DNA of 64,000 bases. It comes from JAICJC01 sp963709425 (GTDB lineage Bacteria > Actinomycetota > Thermoleophilia > Gaiellales > JAICJC01). The position numbers and the translations under genes were made by a program. Below the pieces are notes generated by a model. That model saw only the letters and a program-made list of their open reading frames with translations. It was not told where the DNA came from and made no database searches. The stretch lies in the NCBI GenBank assembly GCA_963709425.1, contig CAVPWG010000005.1, positions 1 to 64,000 of the forward strand, given 5' to 3'. Below, piece after piece: positions 36,943-45,005 of this stretch (position 1 is the first letter of the stretch; every line of letters starts with the position of its first letter).

Positions 36943-37794
36943 TTGGCGGCCGCCGCGCTTCCGGACCAGCACTCCCGGGGGTTCTCCCGTCGCTGGTATC
37001 GCACGCCTTCGTTCGTGGCTGGGGTGCTGATCCTGGGCACGCTGATCGGGCTGGCGCTGGCGGCACCGTGGGTGACCCGCTACTCACCGACCGCCCAGGA
37101 TCTGCACAACACCCTCAAGGGATCCTCGTCGGAGCACTGGCTGGGCACGGACCAGCTCGGCCGTGACGTGTGGTCGCGGCTGGTGTACGCCGGCCGCGTG
37201 GATCTCAAGGTCGGGTTCCTGGCGGTGCTGTTGCCGTTCCTGATCGGCACCGTTCTGGGCAGCCTGGCCGGCTTCTACGGCGGCAAGCTCGACACGGTGG
37301 TGGCCTACTTCGTGAACGTGGTGGTGGCCTTCCCCTTCTACGTGCTGATCATCGCCATCCTGTTCGCGCTCGGGCCCGGCGAGCGGTCGATCTACATCGC
37401 CATCACGTTGGTCGGCTGGGTCTCCTACACGCGCATCCTGCGGGCCGAGATCCTGGTCGCCAAACGCCGCGAGTACGTGGAGGCGGCAAGGGTGGCCGGG
37501 CTGCGCGATTCCCGCATCATCGTCCGCCACCTGCTGCCGAACGTGATCATGCAGGCGGTGATCTTCGCGATGTCGGACATCGTGCTCTCGCTGGTGGCAA
37601 TCGTCACGCTCGGCTACATCGGCCTCGGCATCCAGCCGCCGACGCCGGACTGGGGCACCATGATGGCGGGCGGCCAGAACTTCATCACCACCAAGTGGCA
37701 GCTGTCCCTCTTCCCCGGGCTGGCCGTGGTGATCACCGGGTTGGGCCTGTCGCTCTTGGCCGACGGCGTCAACGACCTGATGAGGCCGGAGTGA
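36943..37794 (+). CDS. dppC-type: Peptide ABC importer permease (DppC type)
   Basis: A 283-residue permease starting at TTG 36943, immediately after the upstream TAG. The family motif HWLGTDQLGRDVWSRLVYAGRVDL lies near residue 65. The EAA loop is YVEAARVAGLRDSRIIVRHLLPN, and IGLGIQPPTPDWGTMM is the DppC C-terminal signature. About six membrane helices are visible. Its end overlaps the ATPase gene by GTGA. Confidence 0.94.
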   Translation: MAAAALPDQHSRGFSRRWYRTPSFVAGVLILGTLIGLALAAPWVTRYSPTAQDLHNTLKGSSSEHWLGTDQLGRDVWSRLVYAGRVDLKVGFLAVLLPFLIGTVLGSLAGFYGGKLDTVVAYFVNVVVAFPFYVLIIAILFALGPGERSIYIAITLVGWVSYTRILRAEILVAKRREYVEAARVAGLRDSRIIVRHLLPNVIMQAVIFAMSDIVLSLVAIVTLGYIGLGIQPPTPDWGTMMAGGQNFITTKWQLSLFPGLAVVITGLGLSLLADGVNDLMRPE

Positions 37795-38807
37795 GCAGCG
37801 GGGGGCCGCTCCTGGACGTGCGCGACCTGCACGTGCGGATCCCGCTCAGCCGTGGCACCGTGCGCGCGGTTGACGGCGCCTCGTTCCAGGTCGAACGCGG
37901 CCAGGCGCTGGGTCTGGTGGGTGAGTCCGGCTGCGGCAAGAGCATGACGCTGCGGGCGATCCTCGGGTTGCTGCCGCGGCCGGCCGTCATCGTCGGCGGG
38001 CAGGTGCTGTTCGAGGGCGAGGACCTCGCGGCTGCCAGACCGTCGCGGCTGCGCGACCTCCGCGGCAAGGGCATCGCCATGATCTTCCAGGAGCCGATGA
38101 CAGCCCTGAACCCCGTCATGAGGGTCGGGGCGCAGATCGCGGAGGCGCCGCTCGCCCACCTCGGCTACGGCCGCCGGCGCTCGCGGGAGCGGGCGGTCGA
38201 GCTGATGCAGCTGGTCGGCATCCCCGACCCCCGGCGCCGTGCCGAGGCCTACCCGCACGAGCTGTCGGGGGGGATGCGGCAGCGCGTGATGATCGCCATC
38301 GCGCTCTCGTGTGAGCCGCGTCTGATCCTGTGCGACGAGCCGACCACCGCGCTCGACGTGACCATCCAGGATCAGATCCTGAAGCTGCTGCTGAACCTCC
38401 GCGAGGAGCTCGGCATGAGCGTGGTGTTCGTCACCCACGACCTGGCCGTGGTCGCCCAGACCTGTCAGTCGCTGGCGGTGATGTATGCCGGCCAGGTGGT
38501 CGAAGCCGGCACCGTGCACGACGTCTTCCACCAGCCCCGGCACCCCTACACGCTGGGGCTCTTGCGCTCGGTGCCCGACGCCGACGATGTGCGCGAATCG
38601 CTCGACTCGATCCCCGGCAGCCCGCCCGACCTGGTGTTGCCGCCGCCCGGCTGCCGCTTCGCTCCGCGGTGCGGCTTTGCCGAGAGCGACTGCCTCGTCG
38701 GCGACAAGCCCCTGCTCGCGCTCGATGACGGCCGCGTCAGCGCGTGCATCCACCCGGACAAGTGCGCAGCCGCGGTGCGCAAGCAGCCGGTGATTACAGG
38801 TGTCTGA
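37791..38807 (+). CDS. dppD-type: Peptide ABC importer ATPase (DppD type)
   Basis: A 338-residue ATPase starting at GTG 37791. Walker A is GESGCGKSMT, the Q-loop IFQEPMTALNPVM, the signature LSGGMRQRVMIAIAL, Walker B LILCDEPTTALD and the switch VTHDLAVV. The C-terminal oligopeptide-transporter domain has four cysteines in the pattern of the 4Fe-4S-like or zinc site common to DppD/OppD (GCRFAPRCGFAESDC and a later SACIHP). It overlaps the partner ATPase gene by 8 bp. Confidence 0.94.
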   Translation: MSSGGPLLDVRDLHVRIPLSRGTVRAVDGASFQVERGQALGLVGESGCGKSMTLRAILGLLPRPAVIVGGQVLFEGEDLAAARPSRLRDLRGKGIAMIFQEPMTALNPVMRVGAQIAEAPLAHLGYGRRRSRERAVELMQLVGIPDPRRRAEAYPHELSGGMRQRVMIAIALSCEPRLILCDEPTTALDVTIQDQILKLLLNLREELGMSVVFVTHDLAVVAQTCQSLAVMYAGQVVEAGTVHDVFHQPRHPYTLGLLRSVPDADDVRESLDSIPGSPPDLVLPPPGCRFAPRCGFAESDCLVGDKPLLALDDGRVSACIHPDKCAAAVRKQPVITGV

Positions 38808-39819
38808 GCCGCTGCTCGAGGTGCGCCGGCTGGAGATGCAGTTCGTGGTGTCCGACTCGGTGGGACGCCGGATCCGGGGCCGCCCCGCCGACGTCGTGCA
38901 GGCGGTGGCTGGCGTCGACCTCACCCTGCAGCCGGGCGAGGTGCTCGGTCTGGTGGGCGAGTCCGGCTGCGGAAAGTCGACGCTCGGCCGCTGCATCGTC
39001 GGGCTCTATGAGCCGACCGCCGGCGAGGTGCTCTGGCAGGGCCAACCCCTGTCGGCCCGGCGGGACCGCGCCCAGCGCCGGCGCATGCAGATGGTGTTCC
39101 AGGATCCCTACTCGTCGCTGAATCCGCGCATGACGGTGCGGCAGACCCTGTCCGAGCTGCTGCGGGTGCACCGGATGGTGCCAAGGTCGCAGATCGACGC
39201 GCGCTGCCGCGAGCTGATGGACCTTGTCGGACTCGGCGAGCGCTCGCTCGACGCGCATCCACGCCAATTCTCCGGCGGCCAGCGCCAGCGCGTCTCGATC
39301 GCGCGGGCGCTGGCGCTCGAGCCGGACATGCTGATTGCCGACGAGCCCGTGTCCGCACTCGACGTGTCGGTGCAGGCGACGGTGCTGAACCTCCTGGACG
39401 AGCTCCGCCGCCAGCTCGGCCTGACGATGCTGTTCATCGCGCACAACATGGCGGTGGTCCGGCATGTGTGCGACCGGGTTGCGGTCATGTACCTCGGCCG
39501 GATCGTGGAGACGGCGCCAACCGGTGAGCTGTTCACCAACCCGCGGCACCCCTACACGCAGGGGCTGTTGAAGGCGGTGCCGCGGCTGGTGCCAGGGCGG
39601 GCATCCCAGGCCCCGGCGATGGTGGGCGACCCGCCCAGCCCGATCAACCCGCCCACCGGCTGCCGCTTCCATCCCCGCTGCCCGATCGCGCAGCCCGTGT
39701 GCTCGGAGCAGGATCCCGTTCTTGCGGCCGGGAACGACCAGCCGCATCTGGCGGCGTGCCATTTCGCATGGACGGCCCCGCCCGCCGCGCACACGCCCGA
39801 GGTCGCGGCAGACGCCTAG
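38800..39819 (+). CDS. dppF-type: Peptide ABC importer ATPase (DppF type)
   Basis: A 339-residue ATPase, the partner of the DppD-type subunit, from GTG 38800. Walker A is GESGCGKSTLG, the Q-loop VFQDPYSSLNPRM, the signature FSGGQRQRVSIARAL, Walker B LIADEPVSALD and the switch IAHNMAVV. The cysteine-rich C-terminal region is GCRFHPRCPIAQPVC with a last AACHF. The stop TAG at 39817-39819 overlaps the stop of the convergent P1 peptidase gene in the palindrome CTAG. No terminator separates the two. Confidence 0.94.
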   Translation: MSEPLLEVRRLEMQFVVSDSVGRRIRGRPADVVQAVAGVDLTLQPGEVLGLVGESGCGKSTLGRCIVGLYEPTAGEVLWQGQPLSARRDRAQRRRMQMVFQDPYSSLNPRMTVRQTLSELLRVHRMVPRSQIDARCRELMDLVGLGERSLDAHPRQFSGGQRQRVSIARALALEPDMLIADEPVSALDVSVQATVLNLLDELRRQLGLTMLFIAHNMAVVRHVCDRVAVMYLGRIVETAPTGELFTNPRHPYTQGLLKAVPRLVPGRASQAPAMVGDPPSPINPPTGCRFHPRCPIAQPVCSEQDPVLAAGNDQPHLAACHFAWTAPPAAHTPEVAADA

Positions 39820-40913
39820 CGCGTCGCCAGGAACTCGGCGAGGCGCGCGCCGTCGATCCCCTGGACGACGTTCCCGTCGCGACCGGTCATCGTCCGGCCG
39901 GCGACAAGCGCGTTCACGATCGCCTCCTCGGTCGCCTCGATCACGGCGTAGAAGAGCCCATCCATCCGATCGGCCGGGAGCGCGGTCATCGCCACGGGCG
40001 CCGCCCCCTCGATGGTGTGGTCGACCAGCGGTCGCAGGCCGCGGTTCCCGGTCGCGAAGGCCAGGATGATGTCCCCGGAAGAGTGCTCGCCCGCGCCGCC
40101 GACGCGCCCGACGCCGAGTGCGGCGCGCTGGGCCAGGCGGTCGCACTGGCCGGGGAGGAGCGCAGCGTCGGTGGCGACGATGACGATGATCGAGCCGCCC
40201 GGGCCGGTGCCGGTCGCGGGCGCCGGCTCCTCGCCGGGAAGCTCCCCGACGGGGGCGCCGTTCACCCGGAGACGGTCACGGCGGCCGTGGTTGGCCTGGA
40301 CGAGCACGCCGACGGTCGAGCCTTCGACGACCCGCGAGGCCGTGCCGATGCCGCCCTTGAAGCCGTGGCACATCATGCCGGTCCCGCTCCCGACACCGCC
40401 CTCGGCGACGGGGCCGTCGCTCGCGCCGGCCAGCGCGGCGTGGACGTGCTCGGCCCGCACGTGCATCCCGTTGATGTCGTTCAGATCGCCGTCGTAGGTC
40501 TCACCGACGACGGGCAGGTACCAGCGCTGCTCGTCCGCCGAGACGGTCGCCGCTGCGGCCGCGATCAACGCGTCGCGGACGACGCCCACAGAGTGGGTGT
40601 TCGTGAGGCCGATGACGGTGGTCAGAAGCCCGGCCTCGCGGATCCACTCGAGGCCCGTCAGCTCACCGTTTCCGTTCAGGCGGTGACAGCCGGCGAAGGC
40701 GGGCTCGGCCCAGGCGTCGTCGGCGCCGGGGACGATGACCGTGACGCCCGTCCGCACCGGCCCACGGCCGACCACGAGCGGGCCGTCGCCCTCGATCAGC
40801 GTGGTGTGGCCGACGCGGACTCCGGCGACGTCGGTGATCGCGTTCGCCCGCCCGGGCGGGAGGCTCCCGACGACGATTCCGAAGTCGCGGGCGCGCTGTC
40901 CGGCCGAGGCTAT
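39816..40913 (-). CDS. P1 family (DmpA/S58) aminopeptidase, possible ATA start
   Basis: An N-terminal-nucleophile hydrolase of the DmpA/BapA group, which cleave D-amino acid or beta-amino acid peptides and amides after autoproteolysis. Homology begins near ARDFGIVVGSLPPGRANAITDVAGVRVGHTT and continues to the end at 39816. The autocleavage Ser is probably in the GEHSSGDIILAF segment, after a conserved GRVGGAGE. No ATG, GTG or TTG precedes the conserved N-terminus in frame. An AGGAGG at 40929-40924 is 10 nt before an ATA at 40913, which overlaps the upstream stop as ATAG. An ATA start or a single-base sequence error are the options; length would be 365 residues. Confidence 0.85.
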   Translation of the reverse strand: MASAGQRARDFGIVVGSLPPGRANAITDVAGVRVGHTTLIEGDGPLVVGRGPVRTGVTVIVPGADDAWAEPAFAGCHRLNGNGELTGLEWIREAGLLTTVIGLTNTHSVGVVRDALIAAAAATVSADEQRWYLPVVGETYDGDLNDINGMHVRAEHVHAALAGASDGPVAEGGVGSGTGMMCHGFKGGIGTASRVVEGSTVGVLVQANHGRRDRLRVNGAPVGELPGEEPAPATGTGPGGSIIVIVATDAALLPGQCDRLAQRAALGVGRVGGAGEHSSGDIILAFATGNRGLRPLVDHTIEGAAPVAMTALPADRMDGLFYAVIEATEEAIVNALVAGRTMTGRDGNVVQGIDGARLAEFLATR

Positions 40914-41329
40914 GTCCGGCCGCCCTCCTGGCGGGGAAGCCCATCGTCGGGGATGGGCTCCCAGACGGCGGCCGTCCCGACGTGGTAGCGCACCTGCGGC
41001 CGAATGCCCGGATCGGCATCGAACGTCCCGAACCGGATCGTCATCTGGCCCGGGTCGGCCTGGCTCTGGCTGAAGAGCGCCGACCCGCAGCCGGAGCAGA
41101 AGAGCTTTGCCCAGCCGTCGGGTGGCCGATACGTTCGCACGAGCTCCTCGCCCTGCACGATACGCAGGCTCCCGGGCTCGATCAGGGCCTGGGGCGAGGC
41201 GGCGGTGCCGCTACGGCGCTGGCACCGCGTGCAGTGGCAGTAGCTCGCCGACACGAGCGGGCGGCTGACCTCGTAGCGCACGCCTCCACACAAGCAGCCC
41301 CCGGTGATCGGGAGGGTCGATTCGGACAC
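40910..41329 (-). CDS. GFA/CENP-V family zinc protein
   Basis: A 139-residue member of the GFA (glutathione-dependent formaldehyde-activating-like) family. The zinc cysteines are in GCLCGGVRY, CHCTRCQRRSG and FCSGCGSALF, the complete family pattern. Most members have unknown substrates; the formaldehyde role of Gfa itself is disputed. GTG 41329 is chosen because a TAGAAT box (complement of 41337-41342) lies 7 nt upstream, suggesting a leaderless message. It overlaps the start of the P1 peptidase gene and is probably co-transcribed. Confidence 0.88.
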   Translation of the reverse strand: MSESTLPITGGCLCGGVRYEVSRPLVSASYCHCTRCQRRSGTAASPQALIEPGSLRIVQGEELVRTYRPPDGWAKLFCSGCGSALFSQSQADPGQMTIRFGTFDADPGIRPQVRYHVGTAAVWEPIPDDGLPRQEGGRT

Positions 41330-41336
41330 GGCCGCG

Positions 41337-41342
41337 ATTCTA
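41337..41342 (-). promoter_or_regulatory. TAGAAT -10-like box before the GFA gene
   Basis: On the minus strand TAGAAT ends 7 nt before the GTG at 41329, leaving no room for a ribosome binding site. The same layout occurs at several other starts in this piece and points to leaderless transcription. No convincing -35 element is visible. Confidence 0.45.
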
Positions 41343-41447
41343 GTGGGTGGGCTGAGCAGCGAGGGGCCGAGCCCGTCCGGGGCCCGGCCCCGGTGGTTTA
41401 CGCAGTCTCGCGGAGCTCCTCGGGCTCCGCCTCGGGCTCGACGCGCG

Positions 41448-42127
41448 TCAGCGCCGCCGCGCCTCGGAGCGGAGGAAGTCCACCACGCCGGCCTGCGTGC
41501 GGGCACATGGCAGGAGCGTCTTCCAGGTGTCGATGTGCTCGGGGACGTGGAAGTCGCCGTTCGCGACCGCCGGCAGAGCGGCCTCGGCGACCCAGGCGAA
41601 CACCTGGTGGCGGTTGATCAGCTCGAAGCGGTGCGCGAGCGAGCGCAGCTCCGGGTCGCGCCAGAACCGGCGGGGGTACGGCCTGGGATCGAGTCCGGGA
41701 CGGCGCCGTGCGGATGGGCGGCGATGAGCGCCGCGCCGGCCGCCCGGGCCCCCTCCATGGCGATGCCGATCCCGCGGTCGACGGCGACGAACCGCTCCAG
41801 ACCGACCGCAACCGCATGGGCGCTCCGTGTGCTGTCGGCCGGGTCGTCGTAGGTCAGCTCGAGGCCGGGGATCACGAGCATCCCGTAGAGCGTTTCGGCC
41901 CGCGCGACCTGCTCGCGGGTCGCGGCCAGGTAGGCGGGGTGGCGCTCCTCGGTGACCATCTCCCGGCCGCGGACCACGTGGTCGGTGAGGCAGAGGACGT
42001 CGAAGCCGCGGCGGCCGTACAGGTCGACGACCTGCTCGACCGGCAGGTGGCCGTCGCTCCATGTCGAGTGGGCATGGAGCTCGCAGAGAAGCGGCGTCTC
42101 CATGCCCGGGAGTGGCGAGCGTGTCAT
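41448..42127 (-). pseudogene. PHP-domain phosphoesterase, single frameshift
   Basis: A PHP (polymerase and histidinol phosphatase) domain protein of about 226 residues. From ATG 42127, or the in-frame ATG at 42103, the metal site begins CELHAHSTWSDGHLPVEQ, followed by LCLTDHVV, VIPGLELTYDD and AAHPHG. Near 41,685 the frame is lost in a C-rich stretch. The natural continuation is in another frame: RRFWRDPELRSLAHRFELINRH, then VANGDFHVPEH with the last His ligands, stopping at 41448. One base change in length restores it. Family members hydrolyse phosphoesters or nucleotides. Confidence 0.75.
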
Positions 42128-42268
42128 GCCTCCATGGTGACGCCCGCGAGCCGGTCCGGGGGTGTCGGCCCGGTGCACGTTTTGAGAAGGAGTGGAGAGC
42201 GCACCCGGCGGCGGAGCGCGACCATCGTCTGCTGCGCCGGACCCGGCTCCAGTAGCCTGGTACGTGTC

Positions 42269-42898
42269 GTGCCGGCTTCACCGAACCCGCCCGTCGTGTC
42301 GTTCGCATCGCGTGACGCCTGGGCGGCGTGGCTCGCTGACCACCATGCCGAGGAGGCCGGCGTCTGGCTGCGTCTGGAGCGGAAGGCGTCGGGCCCGGTC
42401 TTGCTGACGCACGCCGACGCGCTCGAGGTCGCGATCGCCCATGGCTGGATCGACGGGACGCGCAAGCGCCTCGACGACCGCCACTGGCTCCAGCGGTTCA
42501 CGCCGCGGCGGGCGCGCAGCAAGTGGTCGAAGGTGAACCGCGACAAGGCCGTCGAGCTCATCGAGCGCGGGGAGATGACGCCCGCCGGCCTGCACGAGGT
42601 TGAGCGGGCGAAGGCCGACGGGCGCTGGAACGCCGCATACGCAGGCCAGCGGACGGCGACGGTGCCCGACGACCTCGAGCGCGAGCTCGACCGACATCCC
42701 GCCGCTCGCGAGCTGTTCGCGGCGCTCGACAGCCGAAACCGGTACGCGATCATCTACCGGATCGGCGACGCGAAGAAGCCCGAGACACGCGCCCGCCGGA
42801 TCGCGAAGTTCGTCGCCATGCTGGACGAGGGCGAAACCGTCTATCCGCGGGCTACATCTCGTCCGGGAGGCCGAAGCGGCGAAACGCCTCCGGCGTGA
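42269..42898 (+). CDS. YdeI/OmpD-associated family protein
   Basis: A 209-residue protein of the bacteriocin-protection YdeI/OmpD-associated family. Conserved features include VWLRLERKASGP, ALEVAIAHGWIDGTRK, WLQRFTPRRARSKWSKVNRDKA and the C-terminal RNRYAIIYRIGDAKKPETRARRI. Despite the family name, biochemical function is not established. GTG 42269 is chosen; a TAGCCT box at 42253-42258 lies 10 nt upstream. The 3' end overlaps the convergent sigma-factor gene by 47 bp. Confidence 0.85.
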   Translation: MPASPNPPVVSFASRDAWAAWLADHHAEEAGVWLRLERKASGPVLLTHADALEVAIAHGWIDGTRKRLDDRHWLQRFTPRRARSKWSKVNRDKAVELIERGEMTPAGLHEVERAKADGRWNAAYAGQRTATVPDDLERELDRHPAARELFAALDSRNRYAIIYRIGDAKKPETRARRIAKFVAMLDEGETVYPRATSRPGGRSGETPPA

Positions 42899-43892
42899 GG
42901 AAGGCCGTGATCTCCTTGATCCGCGCGCCGCGCAGCGTGAGCACGTTGATGCCGTGGGGCACGAAGCGGGTACTCGCGTCGTCCCACAGGTAGGCGCCGA
43001 ACGCCGGCTGCCCGTTTGCCCCGGCCGGAAGCAGGCGCCAGCGCGTCCCGCCCGCGAGCGGCCATCCTCGCAGGAAGCGTGCGACGGCGTCACTCCCGCG
43101 GTACCACGTCGCGACCGGCGGCATGGCGATCGTCGCGTCGTCGGTCAGCATCGCAACGACCGCGGCGATGTCGGCCCGCTCCCAGGCATCGACAAAGCGG
43201 CGCACCAAGTCGCGCAGCGCTCCGTCGCCGAGGGTGCGGAGGGTGGCCTGCTGGCTCAGCTCGGGGAGCCGCTCGTCGACCGCCCTGTGCGCGCGCTGAA
43301 GGGCGCTGTGGATCGATGCGGGCGTCGTCTCGAGCACGCGGGCGACCTCCGCGCCCGAGAAGCCGAGCACGTCGCGGAGGATCAGCACCGCGCGCTGGCG
43401 CGGCGGCAGGTGCTGGAGCGCCGCGATGAACGCCAGCTCGACGCCCTCGCGCTGCTCGTAGCGGGCCCCCGGCGCGGCACCGCCGGGCTCGGGGCCGAGG
43501 GCCGCATCGGGATAGGGCTCGATCCACACCGACTCGACGAGCGGCTCCCCGGGACGATCGTGAGGATCGGCGGCCGGGCCGAAGTCGATCGGCAGCACGC
43601 GTTTCGACCGTCGCTCGATCGCCTTCAGGCAGGCGTTCGTCGCGATCCGGTAGAGCCATGTCCGAAGCGAGCTTCGACCCTCGAACCCGGGTAGCCCGCG
43701 CCACGCCCGCAGAAGCGCCTCCTGGAGTGCGTCCTCGGCATCGTGGACAGAGCCGAGCATCCGGTAGCAATGGGCATGAAGCTCGTCGCGATGCAGCTCG
43801 ACGATGGTGCCGTAGGCCTCCTCGTCACCGCGCCGGGCGGCCTCGAGCAGCGCTCGCTCACTCACGGTCGAGGCCTGACGGGCGGCGCTCAC
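42852..43892 (-). CDS. ECF sigma factor with C-terminal SnoaL-like domain
   Basis: A 346-residue sigma-70-family factor. Region 2 includes HAHCYRMLGSVHDAEDALQEALLRAWR; region 4 includes LPPRQRAVLILRDVLGFSGAEVARVLETTPASIHSALQRA. From about residue 215 a SnoaL/NTF2-like domain follows (FVDAWERADIAAVVAMLTDDATIAMPP), as in ECF groups where this tail replaces an anti-sigma factor and modulates activity. GTG 43892 overlaps the upstream VOC gene stop; an internal GTG at 43865 (SERALLEAARRG) matches family N-termini equally well. No anti-sigma gene is adjacent, which fits these groups. Confidence 0.9.
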   Translation of the reverse strand: MSAARQASTVSERALLEAARRGDEEAYGTIVELHRDELHAHCYRMLGSVHDAEDALQEALLRAWRGLPGFEGRSSLRTWLYRIATNACLKAIERRSKRVLPIDFGPAADPHDRPGEPLVESVWIEPYPDAALGPEPGGAAPGARYEQREGVELAFIAALQHLPPRQRAVLILRDVLGFSGAEVARVLETTPASIHSALQRAHRAVDERLPELSQQATLRTLGDGALRDLVRRFVDAWERADIAAVVAMLTDDATIAMPPVATWYRGSDAVARFLRGWPLAGGTRWRLLPAGANGQPAFGAYLWDDASTRFVPHGINVLTLRGARIKEITAFLTPEAFRRFGLPDEM

Positions 43893-44257
43893 CGAGCCCC
43901 CTTCGGCTGCCAGAACGCGATCTCTCCGGCCTGCGGTGAGGCGACCACGCTGCGCCAGCCGGCCGGGCCTTCACGCGGCTCGAGCACCACCGACGCGCCG
44001 AGGCCGCGGGCACGATCGGTCATCTCCTCGACCCTGTCGACCCGGACATACGGCAGCCAGACCGGCCGCCCGGCGCCGCATTCGACGATGCCGCCGCCGA
44101 CGTGGCCGCCCAGCTCGAGCGCCAGATAGGAGCCGCCGCCCGCGTGGATTCGCTCCTGCCGCCAGCGCAGGAGCCGCGAGTAGAACGCACCGGCGGCCGT
44201 CCGATCACCGGTGTGCAGCTCCAGGTGGACGACTGGGTGCGGGCGGCCCGACCACAC
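43889..44257 (-). CDS. VOC-superfamily (glyoxalase-like) protein
   Basis: A 122-residue vicinal-oxygen-chelate protein. VVHLELHTGDRTAAGAFYSRLLRW is the usual first module, with possible metal ligands His and Glu; RVDRVEEMTDRARGLGASVV and a final IAFWQPKG complete the second. Such small members bind metals or antibiotics or act as isomerases; none can be picked here. GTG 44257 starts the frame. It sits between the 105-residue protein gene and the ECF sigma gene, with 5 bp and an overlap respectively, so the three form one operon. Confidence 0.82.
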   Translation of the reverse strand: MWSGRPHPVVHLELHTGDRTAAGAFYSRLLRWRQERIHAGGGSYLALELGGHVGGGIVECGAGRPVWLPYVRVDRVEEMTDRARGLGASVVLEPREGPAGWRSVVASPQAGEIAFWQPKGAR

Positions 44258-44262
44258 GCCGA

Positions 44263-44580
44263 TCAGGGGGCGCTCTCATCGCCGAAGAACCGGTACGAGC
44301 CGATCTCGCCGACCTCGACGGCAACCGGCGGCTCGTCGCAGCGCTCCGCGATGCCCTCCTGGAACCGTGCGAACGCCTCCACCGACTGGAGCGGATTGGC
44401 TCCCGCGGCCTCGACCGAGGCGAGGTGGACGAAGCTCACGCCGTCGTCAATCCTGAAGGTCGCGTACCGAAGCCCGGCGGGAGCAGTCCTGTGAAGCTCG
44501 TCGTACACGGCTCGGACCAGCGCCTCGTTGCGGCCCACCTGGTCGGGCTTGACCCGGTAGCGCACCATGACACGTCTCAT
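44263..44580 (-). CDS. Small ABM-like (antibiotic biosynthesis monooxygenase-fold) protein
   Basis: A 105-residue protein starting at ATG 44580 after a good ribosome site (GGAGG). The pattern VMVRYRVKPDQVGRNEALVRAVYDEL, then RYATFRIDDGVSFVHLAS and FARFQEGIAERC, fits the dimeric ferredoxin-like ABM fold. Function is unknown. It leads the operon that contains the VOC and ECF sigma-factor genes, and such small proteins are often encoded beside these sigma factors. Confidence 0.65.
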   Translation of the reverse strand: MRRVMVRYRVKPDQVGRNEALVRAVYDELHRTAPAGLRYATFRIDDGVSFVHLASVEAAGANPLQSVEAFARFQEGIAERCDEPPVAVEVGEIGSYRFFGDESAP

Positions 44581-44695
44581 ACCAAGACCTCCTTCGGTCG
44601 GCGACAACGACGGCGAGCGCCCATGCCGCCCGCTTGTGAAGAGAGATCCGCCGGAGCCCCGAGATCCATCGCACACCGGCGAACGGGCCGCGTGC

Positions 44696-44938
44696 CTATG
44701 CCGGATCGGCGCCGGCGGTGCCGCGCTGGTCGTCGATGAGCTCGACCTCGGCGATGTGCCGGGGGTTCGCGAAGAAGATCCCGCCCAGGGCCGGATTCCG
44801 GTTGGTCGCGAGCTTGAGCAAGCCGTCGGCCCGGTGCTCGAGGACGATGCCGTCCCGGTGCTTGCCGTTCGAGTAGGTGATCTGCACCTTCGTCCCGACC
44901 GGCAGGTCGTCCTCCCAGATGCTCGGCGCGCCGCTCAT
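44696..44938 (-). CDS. Small conserved-looking hypothetical protein
   Basis: An 80-residue protein from ATG 44938. Its middle (VGTKVQITYSNGKHRDGIVLEHRADGLLKLA) reads like a small SH3- or Sm-like beta barrel, with an acidic C-terminus. I do not recognise the family. It stands alone between the sigma-factor operon and the divergent DUF1348 gene. Support is the protein-like composition and the lack of a competing frame. Confidence 0.5.
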   Translation of the reverse strand: MSGAPSIWEDDLPVGTKVQITYSNGKHRDGIVLEHRADGLLKLATNRNPALGGIFFANPRHIAEVELIDDQRGTAGADPA

Positions 44939-44993
44939 CCGCGCACTGTACTGCCGACCGCCGCAATCAGCGGGCGGCGACGCCGCCCCACTC

Positions 44994-44999
44994 TAGGAT
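44994..44999 (+). promoter_or_regulatory. TAGGAT -10-like box before the DUF1348 gene
   Basis: TAGGAT ends 6 nt before the ATG at 45006. No Shine-Dalgarno sequence fits between them, so transcription probably begins at or next to the start codon. No clear -35 element is seen. Confidence 0.45.
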
Positions 45000-45005
45000 G
45001 CGGCG

